64,000 nucleotides of DNA. Origin: Nonomuraea helvata. Its GTDB lineage: Bacteria; Actinomycetota; Actinomycetes; Streptosporangiales; Streptosporangiaceae. The stretch spans positions 1,178,001 through 1,242,000 of the forward strand of contig NZ_BAAAXV010000009.1 of the NCBI RefSeq assembly GCF_039535785.1, written 5' to 3'. A program made the position numbers and the translations under genes. Below are positions 1 to 10,657 of the stretch, in pieces. Under the pieces are notes generated by a model, which was not told the origin of the DNA, ran no database searches, and worked only from the letters and a program-made list of their open reading frames with translations. Every line of letters begins with the position of its first letter. Position 1 is the stretch's first letter.

Positions 1-39
1 TACGACGGCGAGGACCCAGAACGTGACGGTCTCACCCAT
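1..39 (-). CDS. nuoJ: NADH-quinone oxidoreductase subunit J (5' fragment)
   Basis: Only the first 13 codons are present ([13 protein letters not shown]) before the left edge. The ATG at 39-37 overlaps the nuoI stop codon at 32-34, as expected for the next gene of a complex I operon. The hydrophobic start fits the first membrane helix of NuoJ, a proton-channel membrane-arm subunit. The call rests mostly on position after nuoI. Confidence 0.8.
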   Translation of the reverse strand, partial: MGETVTFWVLAVV

Positions 40-547
40 TGGTCCGCCCCAGCCGGTAGTAGTCCTCTTCGGTCTCACCGAGCCGCATGGGGTGCGGCGG
101 CTGCTCCATGCCCGGGGTCAGGGGCGCGAGGAGCATCTCCTTGGTGTAGATGAGGCTCTCACGCGTGGTGTCGGCGAGCTCGTACTCGTTCGTCATGGTG
201 AGCGCGCGGGTCGGGCAGGCCTCGATGCACAGGCCGCACAGGATGCACCGCAGATAGTTGATCTGGTACGTGCGCCCGTAACGCTCGCCCGGCGAGAAGC
301 GCTCCTCCTCGGTGTTGTCCGCGCCCTCGACGTAGATCGCGTCGGCCGGACACGCCCAGGCGCACAGCTCGCACCCGACGCACTTCTCCAGCCCGTCAGG
401 CCAGCGGTTGAGCTGGTGACGCCCGTGGAAGCGAGGGGCCGTCGGCCTCTTCACCTCCGGGTAGTTCACCGTGACGGGCTTCTTGAACATGGTGTGGAAG
501 GTGACCCCGAAGCCCTTGACGGGGTTCAGCCAATCAGTTAGTCCCAC
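32..547 (-). CDS. nuoI: NADH-quinone oxidoreductase subunit I
   Basis: A 171-residue ferredoxin-like subunit that carries the two [4Fe-4S] clusters (N6a, N6b) passing electrons toward the quinone site. Both cluster motifs are visible: [12 protein letters not shown] near residue 56 and [12 protein letters not shown] near residue 101. The GTG start at 547 lies inside the nuoH tail (14-base overlap) and is preceded by AAGGAG at good spacing, so translation is probably coupled to nuoH. Length and motif spacing are normal for the family. Confidence 0.97.
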   Translation of the reverse strand: MGLTDWLNPVKGFGVTFHTMFKKPVTVNYPEVKRPTAPRFHGRHQLNRWPDGLEKCVGCELCAWACPADAIYVEGADNTEEERFSPGERYGRTYQINYLRCILCGLCIEACPTRALTMTNEYELADTTRESLIYTKEMLLAPLTPGMEQPPHPMRLGETEEDYYRLGRTNG

Positions 548-1835
548 TGGGAATCTCCTTGTGCTGCACCCCGTGGTAGTGCGGCAGATCGAGCGGCGGC
601 ACCGGGAAGCCGCCGGCCGTAGGCTCTTCGGACAGTTCCTGGAACTCGGCCTCGACCTGGGCCTTTCTGGCTTCCTTGCGCCGCTGGTTGACGGTGTCGA
701 ACCGCATCCAGATGGCCAGCGCCCCGATCACCACGACCGCGCCGAGCCCGATGCCGAGCGTCTTGTTGCCGTCGTTGACGACCACGTTGCGCACGGCGGC
801 CACCAGCATGATCCACGCCAGGTTGACCGGGATCAGCACCTTCCAGCCCAGCGACATGAGCTGGTCGTAACGCACACGCGGCAGCGAGGCGCGGACCCAG
901 ATGATGAAGCTGAAGGTCAGCACGAACTTGATCAGGAACCACAGCACCGGCCAGTAGCCCTGGTTGGCCCCGTCCCACAGCGAGATCGGGAACGGCGCCC
1001 GCCAGCCGCCCAGGAACAGCGTCACGGCGATGCCGGAGGCGGTGAAGGTGTGCAGGTACTCGCCCATCATGATCAGAGCGAACTTCAGCGACGAGGAGTA
1101 CTCGGTCTGGAAACCACCGACCAGCTCGCCCTCGCCCTCCGGCAGGTCGAACGGGATACGCGCGGCCTCACCGAACATGCAGATCACGTAGACCAGGAAG
1201 GACGGGATGAGCAGCACCACGAACCAGGTCTGCTCCTGCGCCTTGACGATCTCCGAGGTGGACAGCGTCCCGGCGAACAGGAAGATGGCCACGAACGACA
1301 GGCCCATGGCGATCTCGTACGAGACCACCTGCGCCGCCGACCGCAGACCGCCGAGCAGCGCGTACGGCGAGCGCGACGACCATCCGGCCAGCACCACGCC
1401 GTAGACCGACACGGCACCCATGGCCAGCATGAACAGCACCGCCACCGGCAGGTCCACCAGCTGCAGCGGCGTGCGCACGCCGAACAGGTTGACCATCGGC
1501 GCGAACGGCACGATCGAGAAGGCCAGGAACGCCGGCACCACCATGATGACCGGAGCCAGCAGGTAGAGCACCTTGTCCACGGTCCGCGGGAAGAGGTCCT
1601 CCTTCAGGCCCATCTTCAGACCGTCGGCGACCGACTGCAGCAGACCGAACTTGCCGGCCCGGTTGGGGCCGTAGCGGTTCTGCATCCTGGAGATGAGCTT
1701 CCGCTCGAACCAGACGCCGAACAGAATGCCCAGCATCAGGAAGGCGAAGATCATCACGGCCTTGATGATCGTGATCCACAGCGGGTCCTTGCCGAAGTCG
1801 GCAAGGGTGGGATCGGCCGCGAGAACGTGGGTCAT
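534..1835 (-). CDS. nuoH: NADH-quinone oxidoreductase subunit H
   Basis: A 433-residue polytopic membrane subunit that joins the peripheral and membrane arms and helps form the quinone chamber. Conserved loop segments are visible, such as RNRYGPNR-like near residue 45 and [10 protein letters not shown]-like near residue 235. The open frame continues upstream into nuoG, but the ATG at 1835 ([10 protein letters not shown]) overlaps the nuoG stop as ATGA and gives the expected N-terminus. The C-terminus carries a hydrophilic tail of about 50 residues, common in actinobacterial NuoH. Confidence 0.97.
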   Translation of the reverse strand: MTHVLAADPTLADFGKDPLWITIIKAVMIFAFLMLGILFGVWFERKLISRMQNRYGPNRAGKFGLLQSVADGLKMGLKEDLFPRTVDKVLYLLAPVIMVVPAFLAFSIVPFAPMVNLFGVRTPLQLVDLPVAVLFMLAMGAVSVYGVVLAGWSSRSPYALLGGLRSAAQVVSYEIAMGLSFVAIFLFAGTLSTSEIVKAQEQTWFVVLLIPSFLVYVICMFGEAARIPFDLPEGEGELVGGFQTEYSSSLKFALIMMGEYLHTFTASGIAVTLFLGGWRAPFPISLWDGANQGYWPVLWFLIKFVLTFSFIIWVRASLPRVRYDQLMSLGWKVLIPVNLAWIMLVAAVRNVVVNDGNKTLGIGLGAVVVIGALAIWMRFDTVNQRRKEARKAQVEAEFQELSEEPTAGGFPVPPLDLPHYHGVQHKEIPSGTN

Positions 1836-4219
1836 GAGGCGCTCCCGATGGTGACGATGTCGCCGGCCACCGCGCGCAGGTCGCGCGTGACCGAGCAGCC
1901 GCCGGAGTTCGTCGGCACCCAGACCACGCGGTCCGGCAGGTCCGCGACGCGCACGGGCAGCGTCACAGTGTCGGCTCCTGAGCCGCCGACGACGAGCTTG
2001 TCGCCGTCGGCGACGCCGAGCTCGGCTGCCGTGCTCTCGGAGACCAGTGCCTCGGCGGCGCGGGCGGTGCCCGCGAGGTACGGCTCGCCGTCCTGCAGCC
2101 TGCCCTCGTCGAGCAGCAGGTGCCAGGTCGCCAGCAGCGCCTCGCCGGCCGCCGGGGCGGCCTGGGCGCGGGTGGCGGTGTACGGCGCGGCGACGCGGGT
2201 GCCGCGCCACGCCCCCAGGCTGGACAGCTCGCGTCGGACGGCCTTGGCGTCCGGCAGGCCCAGGTGGACGTCCATCCGGTCGGCCAGGTTGCCGATCACG
2301 GCGAGGTCGGAGAGCAGCCCCGGCACCTTGAGCGGCGCCTCGAACGAGCGGCCCCGGCCCTCCCAGTTGACGAACGTGCCGCTCTTCTCCTGGACGGCGG
2401 CGACGGGCAGCACCACGTCGGCGCGGTCGGTGACGGCGCTGGCGCGGATCTCCAGGCTGACGATGAACGGCGTGTGCTCGAGCGCGTCGAGCGCCGCGGC
2501 CGGGTCGGCCAGGTCGTAGGGGTCGACGCCGCCCACGACCAGGGCGTCCAGCTCGCCGGAGCGCGCTGCCGCGAGGATGGCGGAGGTGTCGCGGCCCGGC
2601 GTGGCGGGCAGCGAGGTGACGTCCCACGCCCTGGCGACCTCGGCCCTGGCGCTCTCGTCGTCGACCGGGCGGCCGATCGGCAGCAGGTTGGGCAGCGCGC
2701 CGGCCTCGATGGCGCCGCGCTCACCGGCCCTGCGCGGGATCCAGGCGATCCGGGCGTCGGAGGCGTTGGCGAGCCGTACGAGGGCGGACAGGGCGCCCGG
2801 CACGGTGGCGAGGCGCTCGCCCGCGAGCACGATCGTGCCCTCGGCCAGCTTGCCGACCAGCTCGCCGATGGCGTCGGCCTCGCCGCCCGGCGCGGTGCGG
2901 ATGAGCGTGCCGCCCATCTTCTCCAGCCCGAGCGAGGCGAACGGGGCGATCGAGGTGACCTTGAGTCCCTTCTTCATCCACGCCTTGCGCAGGCGCAGGA
3001 AGACGATCGGCGACTCGTCCTCGGGCTCGAACCCGACGAGCAGCACGTGGGGCGCGTTCTCGAGCTCGGTGTAGCTGATCTCGATGCCCTTGCCGGCCAC
3101 CGCGTGGGCCAGGAACTGCGTCTCCTCGACGGAGTGCGGCCTGGCGCGGAAGTCGACGTCGTTGCTGTGCAGGGCGATCCGGGCGAACTTCGCGTACGCG
3201 TACGCGTCCTCGACCGTGACCCGGCCGCCGACCAGCACGCCGGCCTTGCCGCGCGCCTTGGCCAGGCCCTCGGCGGCCACCGCGAGCGCCTCCGGCCACG
3301 AGGCCGGCACCAGCACGCCCTCCTCGTTGCGGATCAGCGGTGTCTTGAGCCGGTCGGGCTGCTGGGCGTAGGTGAAGGCCCAGCGGCCCTTGTCGCAGTT
3401 CCACTCCTCGTTGACCTGCGGGTCGTTGCCCGCCAGGCGGCGGGTGACGCGGCCGCGCCGGTGGTCGGTGCGCTGGGCGCAGCCGGAGGCGCAGTGCTCG
3501 CACGCGCTCGGCGTGGAGACCAGGTCGAACGGGCGGGCCCGGAACCGGTAGGCGGCGCCGGTCAGCGCGCCGACCGGGCAGATCTGCACCGTGTTGCCGG
3601 AGAAGTAGGAGTTGAACGGCTTGCCGTCGGCCGTCCGCACCTGCTCCTTGGCCCCGCGCTCGAAGAACTCGATGAGCGGGTCACCGGCGATCTGGTCGGA
3701 GAAGCGGATGCACCGGGCGCACTGGACGCAGCGCTCGCGGTCGAGCAGCACCTGCGTGGACAGCGGCAGCGGCTTGGGGAAGGTCCGCTTCTGCTCCTGG
3801 AACCTGGACTCGCCGCGGCCGTTGGACATGGCCTGGTTCTGCAGGGGGCACTCGCCGCCCTTGTCGCAGACCGGGCAGTCGAGCGGGTGGTTCAGCAGCA
3901 GGAACTCCATCGCCGACCGCTGCGCCTTCTCGGCGACCGGCGAGGTGAGCTGCGTCTGCACGACCATGCCCTCGGCCACCTCGATCGCGCACGACGGCTG
4001 CGGCTTGGGGAAGCCGCGGCCGTTGCCCGCGTCGGGGATGTCGACGAGGCACTGGCGGCAGTTGGCCGCCGGGTCGAGCAGCGGGTGGTCGCAGAACCTG
4101 GGGATCTGGATGCCCAGCAGCTCGGCTGCCCTGATGATCAACGTGCCCTTGGGGACACTGACCTGGAACCCGTCGATGGTCAGGGTCACCAGGTTCGTCT
4201 CGGTCTCTACGACTGTCAC
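1832..4219 (-). CDS. nuoG: NADH-quinone oxidoreductase subunit G
   Basis: A 795-residue iron-sulfur subunit of the NADH-oxidising arm. The N-terminus has the [2Fe-2S] ferredoxin fold ([16 protein letters not shown]), followed by [13 protein letters not shown], the [11 protein letters not shown] cluster site and a further CEHCASGC site near residue 240. The rest is a molybdopterin oxidoreductase-like domain that no longer binds cofactor in complex I. It starts at ATG 4219, overlapping the nuoF stop by four bases, and ends overlapping nuoH. Length fits actinobacterial NuoG. Confidence 0.97.
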   Translation of the reverse strand: MTVVETETNLVTLTIDGFQVSVPKGTLIIRAAELLGIQIPRFCDHPLLDPAANCRQCLVDIPDAGNGRGFPKPQPSCAIEVAEGMVVQTQLTSPVAEKAQRSAMEFLLLNHPLDCPVCDKGGECPLQNQAMSNGRGESRFQEQKRTFPKPLPLSTQVLLDRERCVQCARCIRFSDQIAGDPLIEFFERGAKEQVRTADGKPFNSYFSGNTVQICPVGALTGAAYRFRARPFDLVSTPSACEHCASGCAQRTDHRRGRVTRRLAGNDPQVNEEWNCDKGRWAFTYAQQPDRLKTPLIRNEEGVLVPASWPEALAVAAEGLAKARGKAGVLVGGRVTVEDAYAYAKFARIALHSNDVDFRARPHSVEETQFLAHAVAGKGIEISYTELENAPHVLLVGFEPEDESPIVFLRLRKAWMKKGLKVTSIAPFASLGLEKMGGTLIRTAPGGEADAIGELVGKLAEGTIVLAGERLATVPGALSALVRLANASDARIAWIPRRAGERGAIEAGALPNLLPIGRPVDDESARAEVARAWDVTSLPATPGRDTSAILAAARSGELDALVVGGVDPYDLADPAAALDALEHTPFIVSLEIRASAVTDRADVVLPVAAVQEKSGTFVNWEGRGRSFEAPLKVPGLLSDLAVIGNLADRMDVHLGLPDAKAVRRELSSLGAWRGTRVAAPYTATRAQAAPAAGEALLATWHLLLDEGRLQDGEPYLAGTARAAEALVSESTAAELGVADGDKLVVGGSGADTVTLPVRVADLPDRVVWVPTNSGGCSVTRDLRAVAGDIVTIGSAS

Positions 4220-5505
4220 TGCTCACCCCAGAGAGTGGACTTCTTCGGGTCGAACGGGCAGCCGCCGATCTCGAAGTGCTTGAGGTACTCGTCGCGGAAG
4301 TACTTCACGGAGGAGTGGATCGGGCTGGTCGCGCCGTCGCCCAGGGCGCAGAACGAGCGGCCCAGGATGTTGTCCGCGATGTCGGTGATCGTGGCCAGGT
4401 CGTCCTCGGAGCCCTGGCCCTTCTCCAGGCGCTTGAGCACCTGCTTGAGCCAGTACGTGCCCTCGCGGCAGGGTGTGCACTTGCCGCAGGACTCGTGGGC
4501 GTAGAACTCGGTCCAGCGCAGCACCGTGCGGACCACACAGGTGGTCTCGTCGAAGATCTGCAGGGCGCGGGTGCCGAGCATGGAGCCCTTGGCGCCGACC
4601 GCCTCGAAGTCGAGCGGCACGTCGAGGTGCTCGTCGGTGAAGATCGGCGTGGACGATCCGCCCGGCGTCCAGAACTTGATCTGGTGGCCGGCCCTGATGC
4701 CGCCCGCCATGTCGAGGAGCTCGCGCAGCGTGATGCCGAGCGGCGCCTCGTACTGGCCGGGCCTTGTGACGTGGCCGCTCAGCGAGAAGATGCCGAAGCC
4801 CTTGGACTTCTCCGTGCCCATCCCGGCGAACCAGTCGGCGCCGTTGTCGATGATGGAGGGAACACTGGCGATCGACTCGACGTTGTTCACCACAGTAGGT
4901 GAGGCGTACAGGCCCGCCACGGCGGGGAACGGGGGCTTGAGTCGCGGTTGACCTCTGAAGCCTTCCAGCGAGTCGAGCAGCGCCGTCTCCTCGCCGCAGA
5001 TGTAAGCGCCCGCGCCGCTGTGCACGACCAGCTCGAGGTCGAAGCCGGAGCCGAAGATGTCGGTGCCGAGGTAGCCCTTCTCGTACGCCTCCCGCACGGC
5101 CGCGTGCAGCCGCCGGATGACGTGGAGCACCTCGCCGCGCACGTAGATGAAGGCGTGGTTGGCCCGGATCGCGTACGACGTGATGATGATGCCCTCGACC
5201 AGCGCGTGCGGGTTGGCCATCATCAGCGGGATGTCCTTGCAGGTGCCCGGCTCCGACTCGTCGGCGTTGACGACGAGATAGTGCGGCTTGCCGTCACCCT
5301 GCGGGATGAAGCCCCACTTCATGCCGGTCGGGAAGCCCGCACCGCCGCGGCCGCGCAGGCCGGAGTCCTTGACGGCCTGGATGACGGCGTCGGGGTCCAT
5401 GCCCAGCGCCTTCTTCGCCGCCTCGTACTCGCCGTAGACGTCGAGGGTGAAGGAGTTGGGCTGGTCCCAGTTCGCTGTCAGGACCGGAGTCAAAGTCGTG
5501 CTCAT
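4216..5505 (-). CDS. nuoF: NADH-quinone oxidoreductase subunit F (NADH-binding, FMN)
   Basis: A 429-residue flavoprotein that binds NADH and FMN and takes the hydride. Visible motifs are the glycine-rich [13 protein letters not shown] segment for FMN/NADH and [14 protein letters not shown] for the N3 [4Fe-4S] cluster. The reading frame is open for 45 more codons upstream, but that extension is an arginine/proline-rich shadow of nuoE. The ATG at 5505 overlaps the nuoE stop (ATGA) and gives the family N-terminus. Confidence 0.97.
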   Translation of the reverse strand: MSTTLTPVLTANWDQPNSFTLDVYGEYEAAKKALGMDPDAVIQAVKDSGLRGRGGAGFPTGMKWGFIPQGDGKPHYLVVNADESEPGTCKDIPLMMANPHALVEGIIITSYAIRANHAFIYVRGEVLHVIRRLHAAVREAYEKGYLGTDIFGSGFDLELVVHSGAGAYICGEETALLDSLEGFRGQPRLKPPFPAVAGLYASPTVVNNVESIASVPSIIDNGADWFAGMGTEKSKGFGIFSLSGHVTRPGQYEAPLGITLRELLDMAGGIRAGHQIKFWTPGGSSTPIFTDEHLDVPLDFEAVGAKGSMLGTRALQIFDETTCVVRTVLRWTEFYAHESCGKCTPCREGTYWLKQVLKRLEKGQGSEDDLATITDIADNILGRSFCALGDGATSPIHSSVKYFRDEYLKHFEIGGCPFDPKKSTLWGEQ

Positions 5506-6158
5506 GCCTCGGGGGCCTTCCATCCATTGGCCTTGGCGACCTTCAGGCCCTCGAGTGAGGCGCCGGCGGCCGACGGGCCGTCGCCCGCCAGGTCGTCGGG
5601 CAGGCCGGAGAGCACGCGCGAGGCCTCCTTGAAGGTGCACAGCCTCTTCGGCCCGCGGGTCGGCCGCACCTCCTTGCCGTCACGCAGGTCGTCGACGAGC
5701 TGCTTGGCCGACTCGGGGGTCTGGTTGTCGAAGAACTCCCAGTTGACCATCATGACCGGGGCGAAGTCGCAGGCCGCGTTGCACTCGAGGCGCTCCAGCG
5801 AGATCTTGCCGTCCGAGGTCGCCTCGTCGTGGCCGACGCCGACGTGCTCCGACAGCTCCTCCCAGATCTGGTCGCCGCCCATGACCGCGCACAGCGCGTT
5901 GATGCACACGCCGACGTGATAGTCGCCGGCGGGCTTGCGCTTGTACATGGTGTAGAAGGTCGCGACGCCCGTGACCTCGGCCTTGCTGATGCCGAGCATC
6001 TCCGCGCAGAACTCCTGCCCGTCGTCGGAGACGTAGCCGTCCTCCGACTGCACGAGGTGGAGCAGCGGCAGCAGGGCGGAGCGCGTCTTCGGGTAACGCC
6101 CGATGATCTCCTTGGCGTCCCTCTCAAGACGCTCACGGATCTCCGGTGAGTAGGTCAC
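5502..6158 (-). CDS. nuoE: NADH-quinone oxidoreductase subunit E
   Basis: A 218-residue thioredoxin-fold [2Fe-2S] protein (cluster N1a) that works with NuoF and NuoG in NADH oxidation. Four cluster cysteines are visible: two in [11 protein letters not shown] and two in [13 protein letters not shown]-terminal tail of about 45 residues beyond the core, ending rich in Ala/Gly, resembles other actinobacterial NuoE proteins. It overlaps nuoD by four bases at its start and nuoF at its end. Confidence 0.96.
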   Translation of the reverse strand: MTYSPEIRERLERDAKEIIGRYPKTRSALLPLLHLVQSEDGYVSDDGQEFCAEMLGISKAEVTGVATFYTMYKRKPAGDYHVGVCINALCAVMGGDQIWEELSEHVGVGHDEATSDGKISLERLECNAACDFAPVMMVNWEFFDNQTPESAKQLVDDLRDGKEVRPTRGPKRLCTFKEASRVLSGLPDDLAGDGPSAAGASLEGLKVAKANGWKAPEA

Positions 6159-7480
6159 CGGTCCACACCTCCCATGACGGGGTCGATAGAAGCCACCGCG
6201 GCGATCACGTCGGCGACCTGGCCGCCCTCCGCCATCGCAGGGAAGCCCTGCAGGTTGCAGAAGGACGGCTCGCGGAAGTGCACGCGGTAGGGGCGGGTGC
6301 CGCCGTCGCTGACCACGTGGGCGCCGAGCTCGCCCTTGGGCGACTCGATGCTGGCGTACGCCTGCCCGGCCGGGACCCGGAAGCCCTCGGTCACCAGCTT
6401 GAAGTGGTGGATGAGCGCCTCCATCGAGGTGCCCATGATGTGGGCGATGTGGTCGGGCGAGTTGCCGAACCCGTCGGGGCCGAGCGCGAGCTGCGCGGGC
6501 CAGCCGATCTTCTTGTCCTCGATCATCACCGGGTCACCCTTGAGCGGACCGGCGATGCGGTCAAGGGCCTGCTCGACGATCTTGAGAGACTCTTCCATCT
6601 CCCTCATGCGCACGAGGTAGCGCGAGTAGACGTCACAGCCGCGCTCGGTGGCGACGTCGAACTCGTACGTCTCGTAGCCGCAGTACGGCTGCGACTTGCG
6701 CAGGTCCCACGGCAGACCGGCGGCGCGCAGGATCGGCCCGGTGATGCCCAGGGCCATGCAGCCGGTCAGGTCGAGGTAGGCCACGTCCTTGGTGCGGCGC
6801 ACGTAGACCGGGTTCTCGTCGAGAAGCTTGCGGATGTCCTTGATCCGCTTGGGCATCTCCTTGAGGAACTCACCGACCTTGTCGACCGCGCCCGCGGGCA
6901 GGTCGACGCTGACGCCGCCCGGCCGGATGTAGGCGTGGTTCATGCGCAGACCTGTGATGTACTCGAACAGGTCCATGATCATTTCGCGGTCGCGGTAGCC
7001 GAACAGGAACGGCGTGGTCGCGCCCAGCTCCATGCCGAACGTGCCCATCGCGACCAGGTGCGAGGAGATGCGGTTGAGCTCCATCATCATCACGCGGATG
7101 GCCTGCGCCCGGTCCGGGATGCGGTCCTCGATGCCGAGCAGCTTCTCCACGCCCAGGCAGTACGCCGTCTCGTTGAAGATCGGCGAGAGGTAGTCCATGC
7201 GCGTCACGAACGTGGTCCCCTGGGTCCACGTCCGGTACTCCATGTTCTTCTCGATGCCGGTGTGGAGGTAGCCGATGACGCCGCGCGCCTCGGTCACCGT
7301 CTCACCGTCGAGCGTCAGGACCAGGCGGAGCACGCCGTGCGTGGACGGGTGCTGCGGGCCCATGTTGACGACCAGGCGCTCTTCTTCGGTGTCGCGCGCC
7401 CCGGTGACGACCTGGTCCCAATCGCCGCCGTTGACCGAGTAGACCTTGCCCTCGGTCGCCTCGTCATAAGCGGTGCTCAC
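6155..7480 (-). CDS. nuoD: NADH-quinone oxidoreductase subunit D
   Basis: A 441-residue 49-kDa-type subunit that forms the quinone-binding cavity with NuoB. The signature [16 protein letters not shown] appears near residue 40, and the DYLSPIFNE and C-terminal SDGGTRPYR segments are conserved. The start is GTG at 7480; the extra 35 N-terminal residues are usual in actinobacteria. It lies 46 bases after nuoC and overlaps nuoE by four bases. Confidence 0.97.
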   Translation of the reverse strand: MSTAYDEATEGKVYSVNGGDWDQVVTGARDTEEERLVVNMGPQHPSTHGVLRLVLTLDGETVTEARGVIGYLHTGIEKNMEYRTWTQGTTFVTRMDYLSPIFNETAYCLGVEKLLGIEDRIPDRAQAIRVMMMELNRISSHLVAMGTFGMELGATTPFLFGYRDREMIMDLFEYITGLRMNHAYIRPGGVSVDLPAGAVDKVGEFLKEMPKRIKDIRKLLDENPVYVRRTKDVAYLDLTGCMALGITGPILRAAGLPWDLRKSQPYCGYETYEFDVATERGCDVYSRYLVRMREMEESLKIVEQALDRIAGPLKGDPVMIEDKKIGWPAQLALGPDGFGNSPDHIAHIMGTSMEALIHHFKLVTEGFRVPAGQAYASIESPKGELGAHVVSDGGTRPYRVHFREPSFCNLQGFPAMAEGGQVADVIAAVASIDPVMGGVDR

Positions 7481-7526
7481 GAGTGTTCCTCCCTGCGGTC
7501 GTCAACGCTCAGCTCCACAAGGTCGC

Positions 7527-8231
7527 TCACGAGTAGGACCTCCTCTGGTCCGGCGAGGGGATGGTGGCGCCCCGGTATTCGACCGGGATGCCGCCGAGCG
7601 GGTAGTCCTTCCGCTGGGGGTGTCCCTCCCAGTCGTCCGGCATCATGATCCGCGTGAGCGCGGGGTGACCGTCGTAAACGATCCCGAAGAAGTCGTACGT
7701 CTCGCGCTCATGCCAGTCGTGACCAGGGTAAACGCTGACAGTCGATGGAATGTGCGGGTCGGAGTCCGGTGCGCTCGCCTCGACGCGTACACGCCGGTTG
7801 TAGGTGATCGAGCACAGGTGGATGACCGAGTGCAGCTCCTCGCCCCCCAGGTGCGGGTAGTGCACGCCGGACACGCCGAGCGAGAGCTCGAAACGGAGCG
7901 CCGGGTCGTCGCGCAGCTTCTGGCAGACCTCGACCAGCCGCTCGCGCTTGACGTGCAGGGTCAGCTCGCCGCGGTCGACCACCACGCGCTCGATGGCGTC
8001 GTCGAGCCCGAGGGCGTCGACGAGCTCGTCGAAGTAGCCGCCGTACGGGCGGGGCGTGGACAGCTGCGGCGCCCGGCGCACGACGAGGCCGCCGTAGCCG
8101 GAGGTGTCGCCGGTGTCCTGGGCGCCGAACATGCCGCGCCGGGCGATCGGCGACTCAGGCACCGCGGGAACCGGGACCTCGGGGGTTTCCCCGCTGTCCG
8201 GGCTGCCGGGGAGGTTGTCGGGCGAGGTCAC
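7527..8231 (-). CDS. nuoC: NADH-quinone oxidoreductase subunit C
   Basis: A 234-residue 30-kDa-type subunit of the connecting module. The family signature lies near the C-terminus: [16 protein letters not shown] followed by [12 protein letters not shown] and RKDYPLGG. The upstream open frame is a shadow of nuoB; the GTG at 8231 overlaps the nuoB TGA and gives MTSPDNLPG. About 70 residues of Pro/Glu/Ser-rich N-terminal extension precede the conserved domain, which is longer than in E. coli but common in actinobacteria. Confidence 0.95.
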   Translation of the reverse strand: MTSPDNLPGSPDSGETPEVPVPAVPESPIARRGMFGAQDTGDTSGYGGLVVRRAPQLSTPRPYGGYFDELVDALGLDDAIERVVVDRGELTLHVKRERLVEVCQKLRDDPALRFELSLGVSGVHYPHLGGEELHSVIHLCSITYNRRVRVEASAPDSDPHIPSTVSVYPGHDWHERETYDFFGIVYDGHPALTRIMMPDDWEGHPQRKDYPLGGIPVEYRGATIPSPDQRRSYS

Positions 8232-8779
8232 TTCACTGCCCCCTGGTCGATCAGCGGCAGCGGGCGCAGCGCCTGGAGCTCGAGCTCCTCGATCTGCTTG
8301 GCCCGGTGCGCGCCGAACTTCATGTTCTGGATCTTGTCGTGCAGCTTCACGATCGCGTCGATCAGCATCTCGGGCCGCGGCGGGCAGCCCGGCAGGTAGA
8401 TGTCGACGGGCACGACGTGGTCGACGCCCTGCACGATCGCGTAGTTGTTGAACATGCCGCCGCTGGAGGCGCACACGCCCATGGAGATGACCCACTTGGG
8501 CTCGGCCATCTGGTCGTAGATCTGCCGCAGCACGGGGGCCATCTTCTGCGAGACACGCCCGGCGACGATCATCAGGTCGGCCTGCCGTGGAGACGCCGAA
8601 GCGCGCTCCATGCCGAAGCGCGCGAGGTCGTAGTGGGGGCCACCGGTGGCCATCAGCTCGATGGCGCAACAGGCGAGACCGAACGTGGCCGGCCACACGG
8701 AGTTCTTACGCGCCCATCCGGCGGCCGCCTCGACCGTGCTGAGGATGAACCCGCTGGGGAGTTTCTCTTCAAGTCCCAT
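8228..8779 (-). CDS. nuoB: NADH-quinone oxidoreductase subunit B
   Basis: A 183-residue subunit holding cluster N2, the last iron-sulfur centre before quinone. The adjacent cysteine pair (GLACCAIEL) and the later GVCASSGG and LPGCPPRPE cysteines supply the four ligands. Translation begins at ATG 8779 ([10 protein letters not shown]), two bases beyond the nuoA stop. The longer open frame upstream is a shadow of nuoA. Confidence 0.97.
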   Translation of the reverse strand: MGLEEKLPSGFILSTVEAAAGWARKNSVWPATFGLACCAIELMATGGPHYDLARFGMERASASPRQADLMIVAGRVSQKMAPVLRQIYDQMAEPKWVISMGVCASSGGMFNNYAIVQGVDHVVPVDIYLPGCPPRPEMLIDAIVKLHDKIQNMKFGAHRAKQIEELELQALRPLPLIDQGAVK

Positions 8780-8781
8780 TT

Positions 8782-9177
8782 TCAGTCCCAGTCCAGACCC
8801 TTGCGGCGCCACACGTACGCGTAGGCCACGAGCACGGTGACGATGAACAGCAGCATCTCCACGAGCGCGAACAGCCCGAGACCCGGGGAGAGAGTCTGGC
8901 CCGCGTCGTTCGTCTGCGGCGCGAACGAGACCGCCCACGGGTAAAGGAAGATGATCTCGATGTCGAACACGATGAAGAGCATCGCGGTGATCATGTATTT
9001 GAGCGGGAACCGTCCACCACCGACAGGCTGGGGCGTCGGCTCGATGCCGCATTCATAGGCGTCGAGCTTGGCGCGGTTCCAGCGCTTGGGACCGGTGAAG
9101 GGAGCGATGGCGACCGAGAAGATCGCGAAGCCCCCCGCGAGAACGGCGAGCACCAGGATGGGCACGTAAAGGTCCAT
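8782..9177 (-). CDS. nuoA: NADH-quinone oxidoreductase subunit A
   Basis: A 131-residue membrane subunit with three hydrophobic segments and the conserved [11 protein letters not shown] loop near residue 40, which lines the quinone tunnel. An AGGAGG-type ribosome site sits seven bases before ATG 9177. It is the first nuo gene, 64 bases after the flavoprotein gene at 9242. I see no obvious promoter in that gap, so nuo is probably at least partly co-transcribed with the flavoprotein. Confidence 0.97.
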   Translation of the reverse strand: MDLYVPILVLAVLAGGFAIFSVAIAPFTGPKRWNRAKLDAYECGIEPTPQPVGGGRFPLKYMITAMLFIVFDIEIIFLYPWAVSFAPQTNDAGQTLSPGLGLFALVEMLLFIVTVLVAYAYVWRRKGLDWD

Positions 9178-9241
9178 CGCTACGCCTCCTCTGGAGTCGC
9201 CGCGCGCGCGGGCGCGCAGCCGGATCTGTTAGTTCTGAGGT

Positions 9242-10495
9242 TCATGCTGGTGGGGCGACCTTTGAGAGTGCGTTAATGATCATGTCGGACGCATCGCCTC
9301 GCCGGTCGGTGAGATTACCAAGGAGCTTGATGGCGAAGCGCATCAGCCTCGGGTGAGGGAGCCCATGCCTGGTGCCGAAGCTCATCACACCCGGCTTCCC
9401 AATTGCCTCGACGAACAACCTGCCGAGCGTGAAATATCCGCCGTAGGCGTCCTTCAACACCTGAGGATAGGTGCGCAGAGTGCGTTCGCGCTCCGCGGGG
9501 GTGCCGGCCTTGAGCGCCTTCACGATGACCTCGGCGGCGATATCGCCGGTCTCCATCGCGTACGCGATGCCCTCACCGTTGAAGGGGTTGATCGACCCAC
9601 CGGAGTCGCCCACGAGCACCAGGCCGCGCGTGTAGTGCGGCTGCCGGTTGAAGGCCATGGGGAGCGCGGCGCCGCGGACGGGGGCCGTCATGTTCTCCTC
9701 GGTGAACTCCCACTCGGGGGGCATGGCCTTGCACCAGGTCCGCAGCAGGTCGCGGTAGTCGATGTTCTTGAACTGGGCGCTGGTGTTGAGCAGCCCGAGC
9801 CCCACGTTGGCGGTGCCGTCGCCGACGCCGAAGATCCAGCCGTAGCCGGGCAGCAGCCTGTCCTGGGCCCACAGCTCGAGCCAGATCTCGAGGTAGTCGT
9901 CGTCGTGGCGCGGGCTCTCGAAGTACGTCCGCACGGCCACGCCCATCGGGCGGTCTTCCCGCTTGTGCAGCCCCATGCCCACGGCCAGGCGGGTGCTGTT
10001 GCCGTCGGCGGCCACCACCAGGCGGCTGCGGTATTCGCGCCCGTCCTTGGTCGTCACGCCGACGATGTGGCCGCTGCGGTCGTCGAGGATCGGCCCCGTG
10101 ACGGTGACGCCCTCCATCATCCGCACGCCGTTCTTGACCGCGTTGGCGGCGAGGATCTGGTCGAAGTCCTGGCGGGTGCGTACGAGGCCGAAGTCGGGGA
10201 AGCGCTCGAGCTGGGGCCAGTCGAGGTCGAACCGGTGGCCGCCGCCGACGACGCGCAGGCCCTTGTTCCTGATCCAGCCGGGGGCGTCGATGTCGATGCC
10301 CATGTTGAGCAGCTGCTTGACCGCGCGCGGTGTGAGGCCGTCGCCGCAGACCTTCTCGCGGGGGAACCTGGTCTTCTCCAGGAGCAGCACGTCGAGCCCG
10401 GATCGAGCGAGGTAAAAGGCGGTCGCGGAACCTGCGGGTCCGGCGCCGACGACGATGACGTCGGCGTCGACCTGCTTGGCTGTTGGCACCGTCAC
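9242..10495 (-). CDS. geranylgeranyl reductase family flavoprotein (MenJ-like menaquinone prenyl reductase)
   Basis: A 417-residue FAD-dependent reductase. The N-terminal Rossmann motif VIVVGAGPAGSAT, the CGDGLTPRAV segment and the late FAD motif GDSGGSINPFNGEG are diagnostic of the geranylgeranyl reductase family. Its place between menG and nuoA matches actinobacterial enzymes that saturate one prenyl unit of menaquinone (mycobacterial MenJ, Rv0561c), so it probably modifies the quinone that complex I reduces. The frame is open back to 10600, but that longer start would place the Rex operator (10545-10564) inside the gene. GTG 10495 has a GGACAGGA ribosome site and puts the FAD motif at the usual distance. 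Confidence 0.87.
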   Translation of the reverse strand: MTVPTAKQVDADVIVVGAGPAGSATAFYLARSGLDVLLLEKTRFPREKVCGDGLTPRAVKQLLNMGIDIDAPGWIRNKGLRVVGGGHRFDLDWPQLERFPDFGLVRTRQDFDQILAANAVKNGVRMMEGVTVTGPILDDRSGHIVGVTTKDGREYRSRLVVAADGNSTRLAVGMGLHKREDRPMGVAVRTYFESPRHDDDYLEIWLELWAQDRLLPGYGWIFGVGDGTANVGLGLLNTSAQFKNIDYRDLLRTWCKAMPPEWEFTEENMTAPVRGAALPMAFNRQPHYTRGLVLVGDSGGSINPFNGEGIAYAMETGDIAAEVIVKALKAGTPAERERTLRTYPQVLKDAYGGYFTLGRLFVEAIGKPGVMSFGTRHGLPHPRLMRFAIKLLGNLTDRRGDASDMIINALSKVAPPA

Positions 10496-10544
10496 GGGAC
10501 TGTCCTGTCCTTCGAAGGCCTCGGGGGTGTGCTGCCTTCGTTCC

Positions 10545-10564
10545 TTTGTGAACCCCTTCACAAA
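10545..10564. promoter_or_regulatory. Rex operator before the MenJ-like/nuo operon
   Basis: A perfect inverted repeat, TTTGTGAA-N4-TTCACAAA, identical in form to the Rex operator known from Streptomyces (TGTGAAC-N-TTCACA). It lies 50 bases before the flavoprotein start, in the promoter region of the transcript that leads into nuoA. Rex releases DNA when NADH is high, so this site should couple complex I and quinone tailoring to the NADH/NAD+ ratio. Confidence 0.9.
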
Positions 10565-10615
10565 CTTGTCGGCCTGCAGTCTACTGCTTTTCCAGTACAT
10601 AGTGGCAGTCGGGGT

Positions 10616-10642
10616 GCCGTTCCGTGATCCAAGTGGAACGGC
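10616..10642 (-). terminator. stem-loop after menG
   Basis: GCCGTTCC and GGAACGGC form a perfect 8-bp stem around an 11-base loop, 15 bases beyond the menG stop codon. There is no T-run, which is usual for actinobacterial terminators. It separates menG from the promoter with the Rex operator. Confidence 0.6.
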
Positions 10643-10657
10643 GTGTCGCGTGTGGTC

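Noticed and set aside
471-2519. Long plus-strand frame opposite nuoG/nuoH
   Set aside because: High-GC sequence creates long antisense frames. Its translation is His/Arg/Gln/Asp-rich and repetitive, unlike a real protein, while the opposite strand has complete complex I genes.
10496-10600. Longer N-terminus for the MenJ-like flavoprotein (start at 10600)
   Set aside because: It would place the Rex operator inside the coding region and add 35 residues before the FAD motif, which the family does not have.
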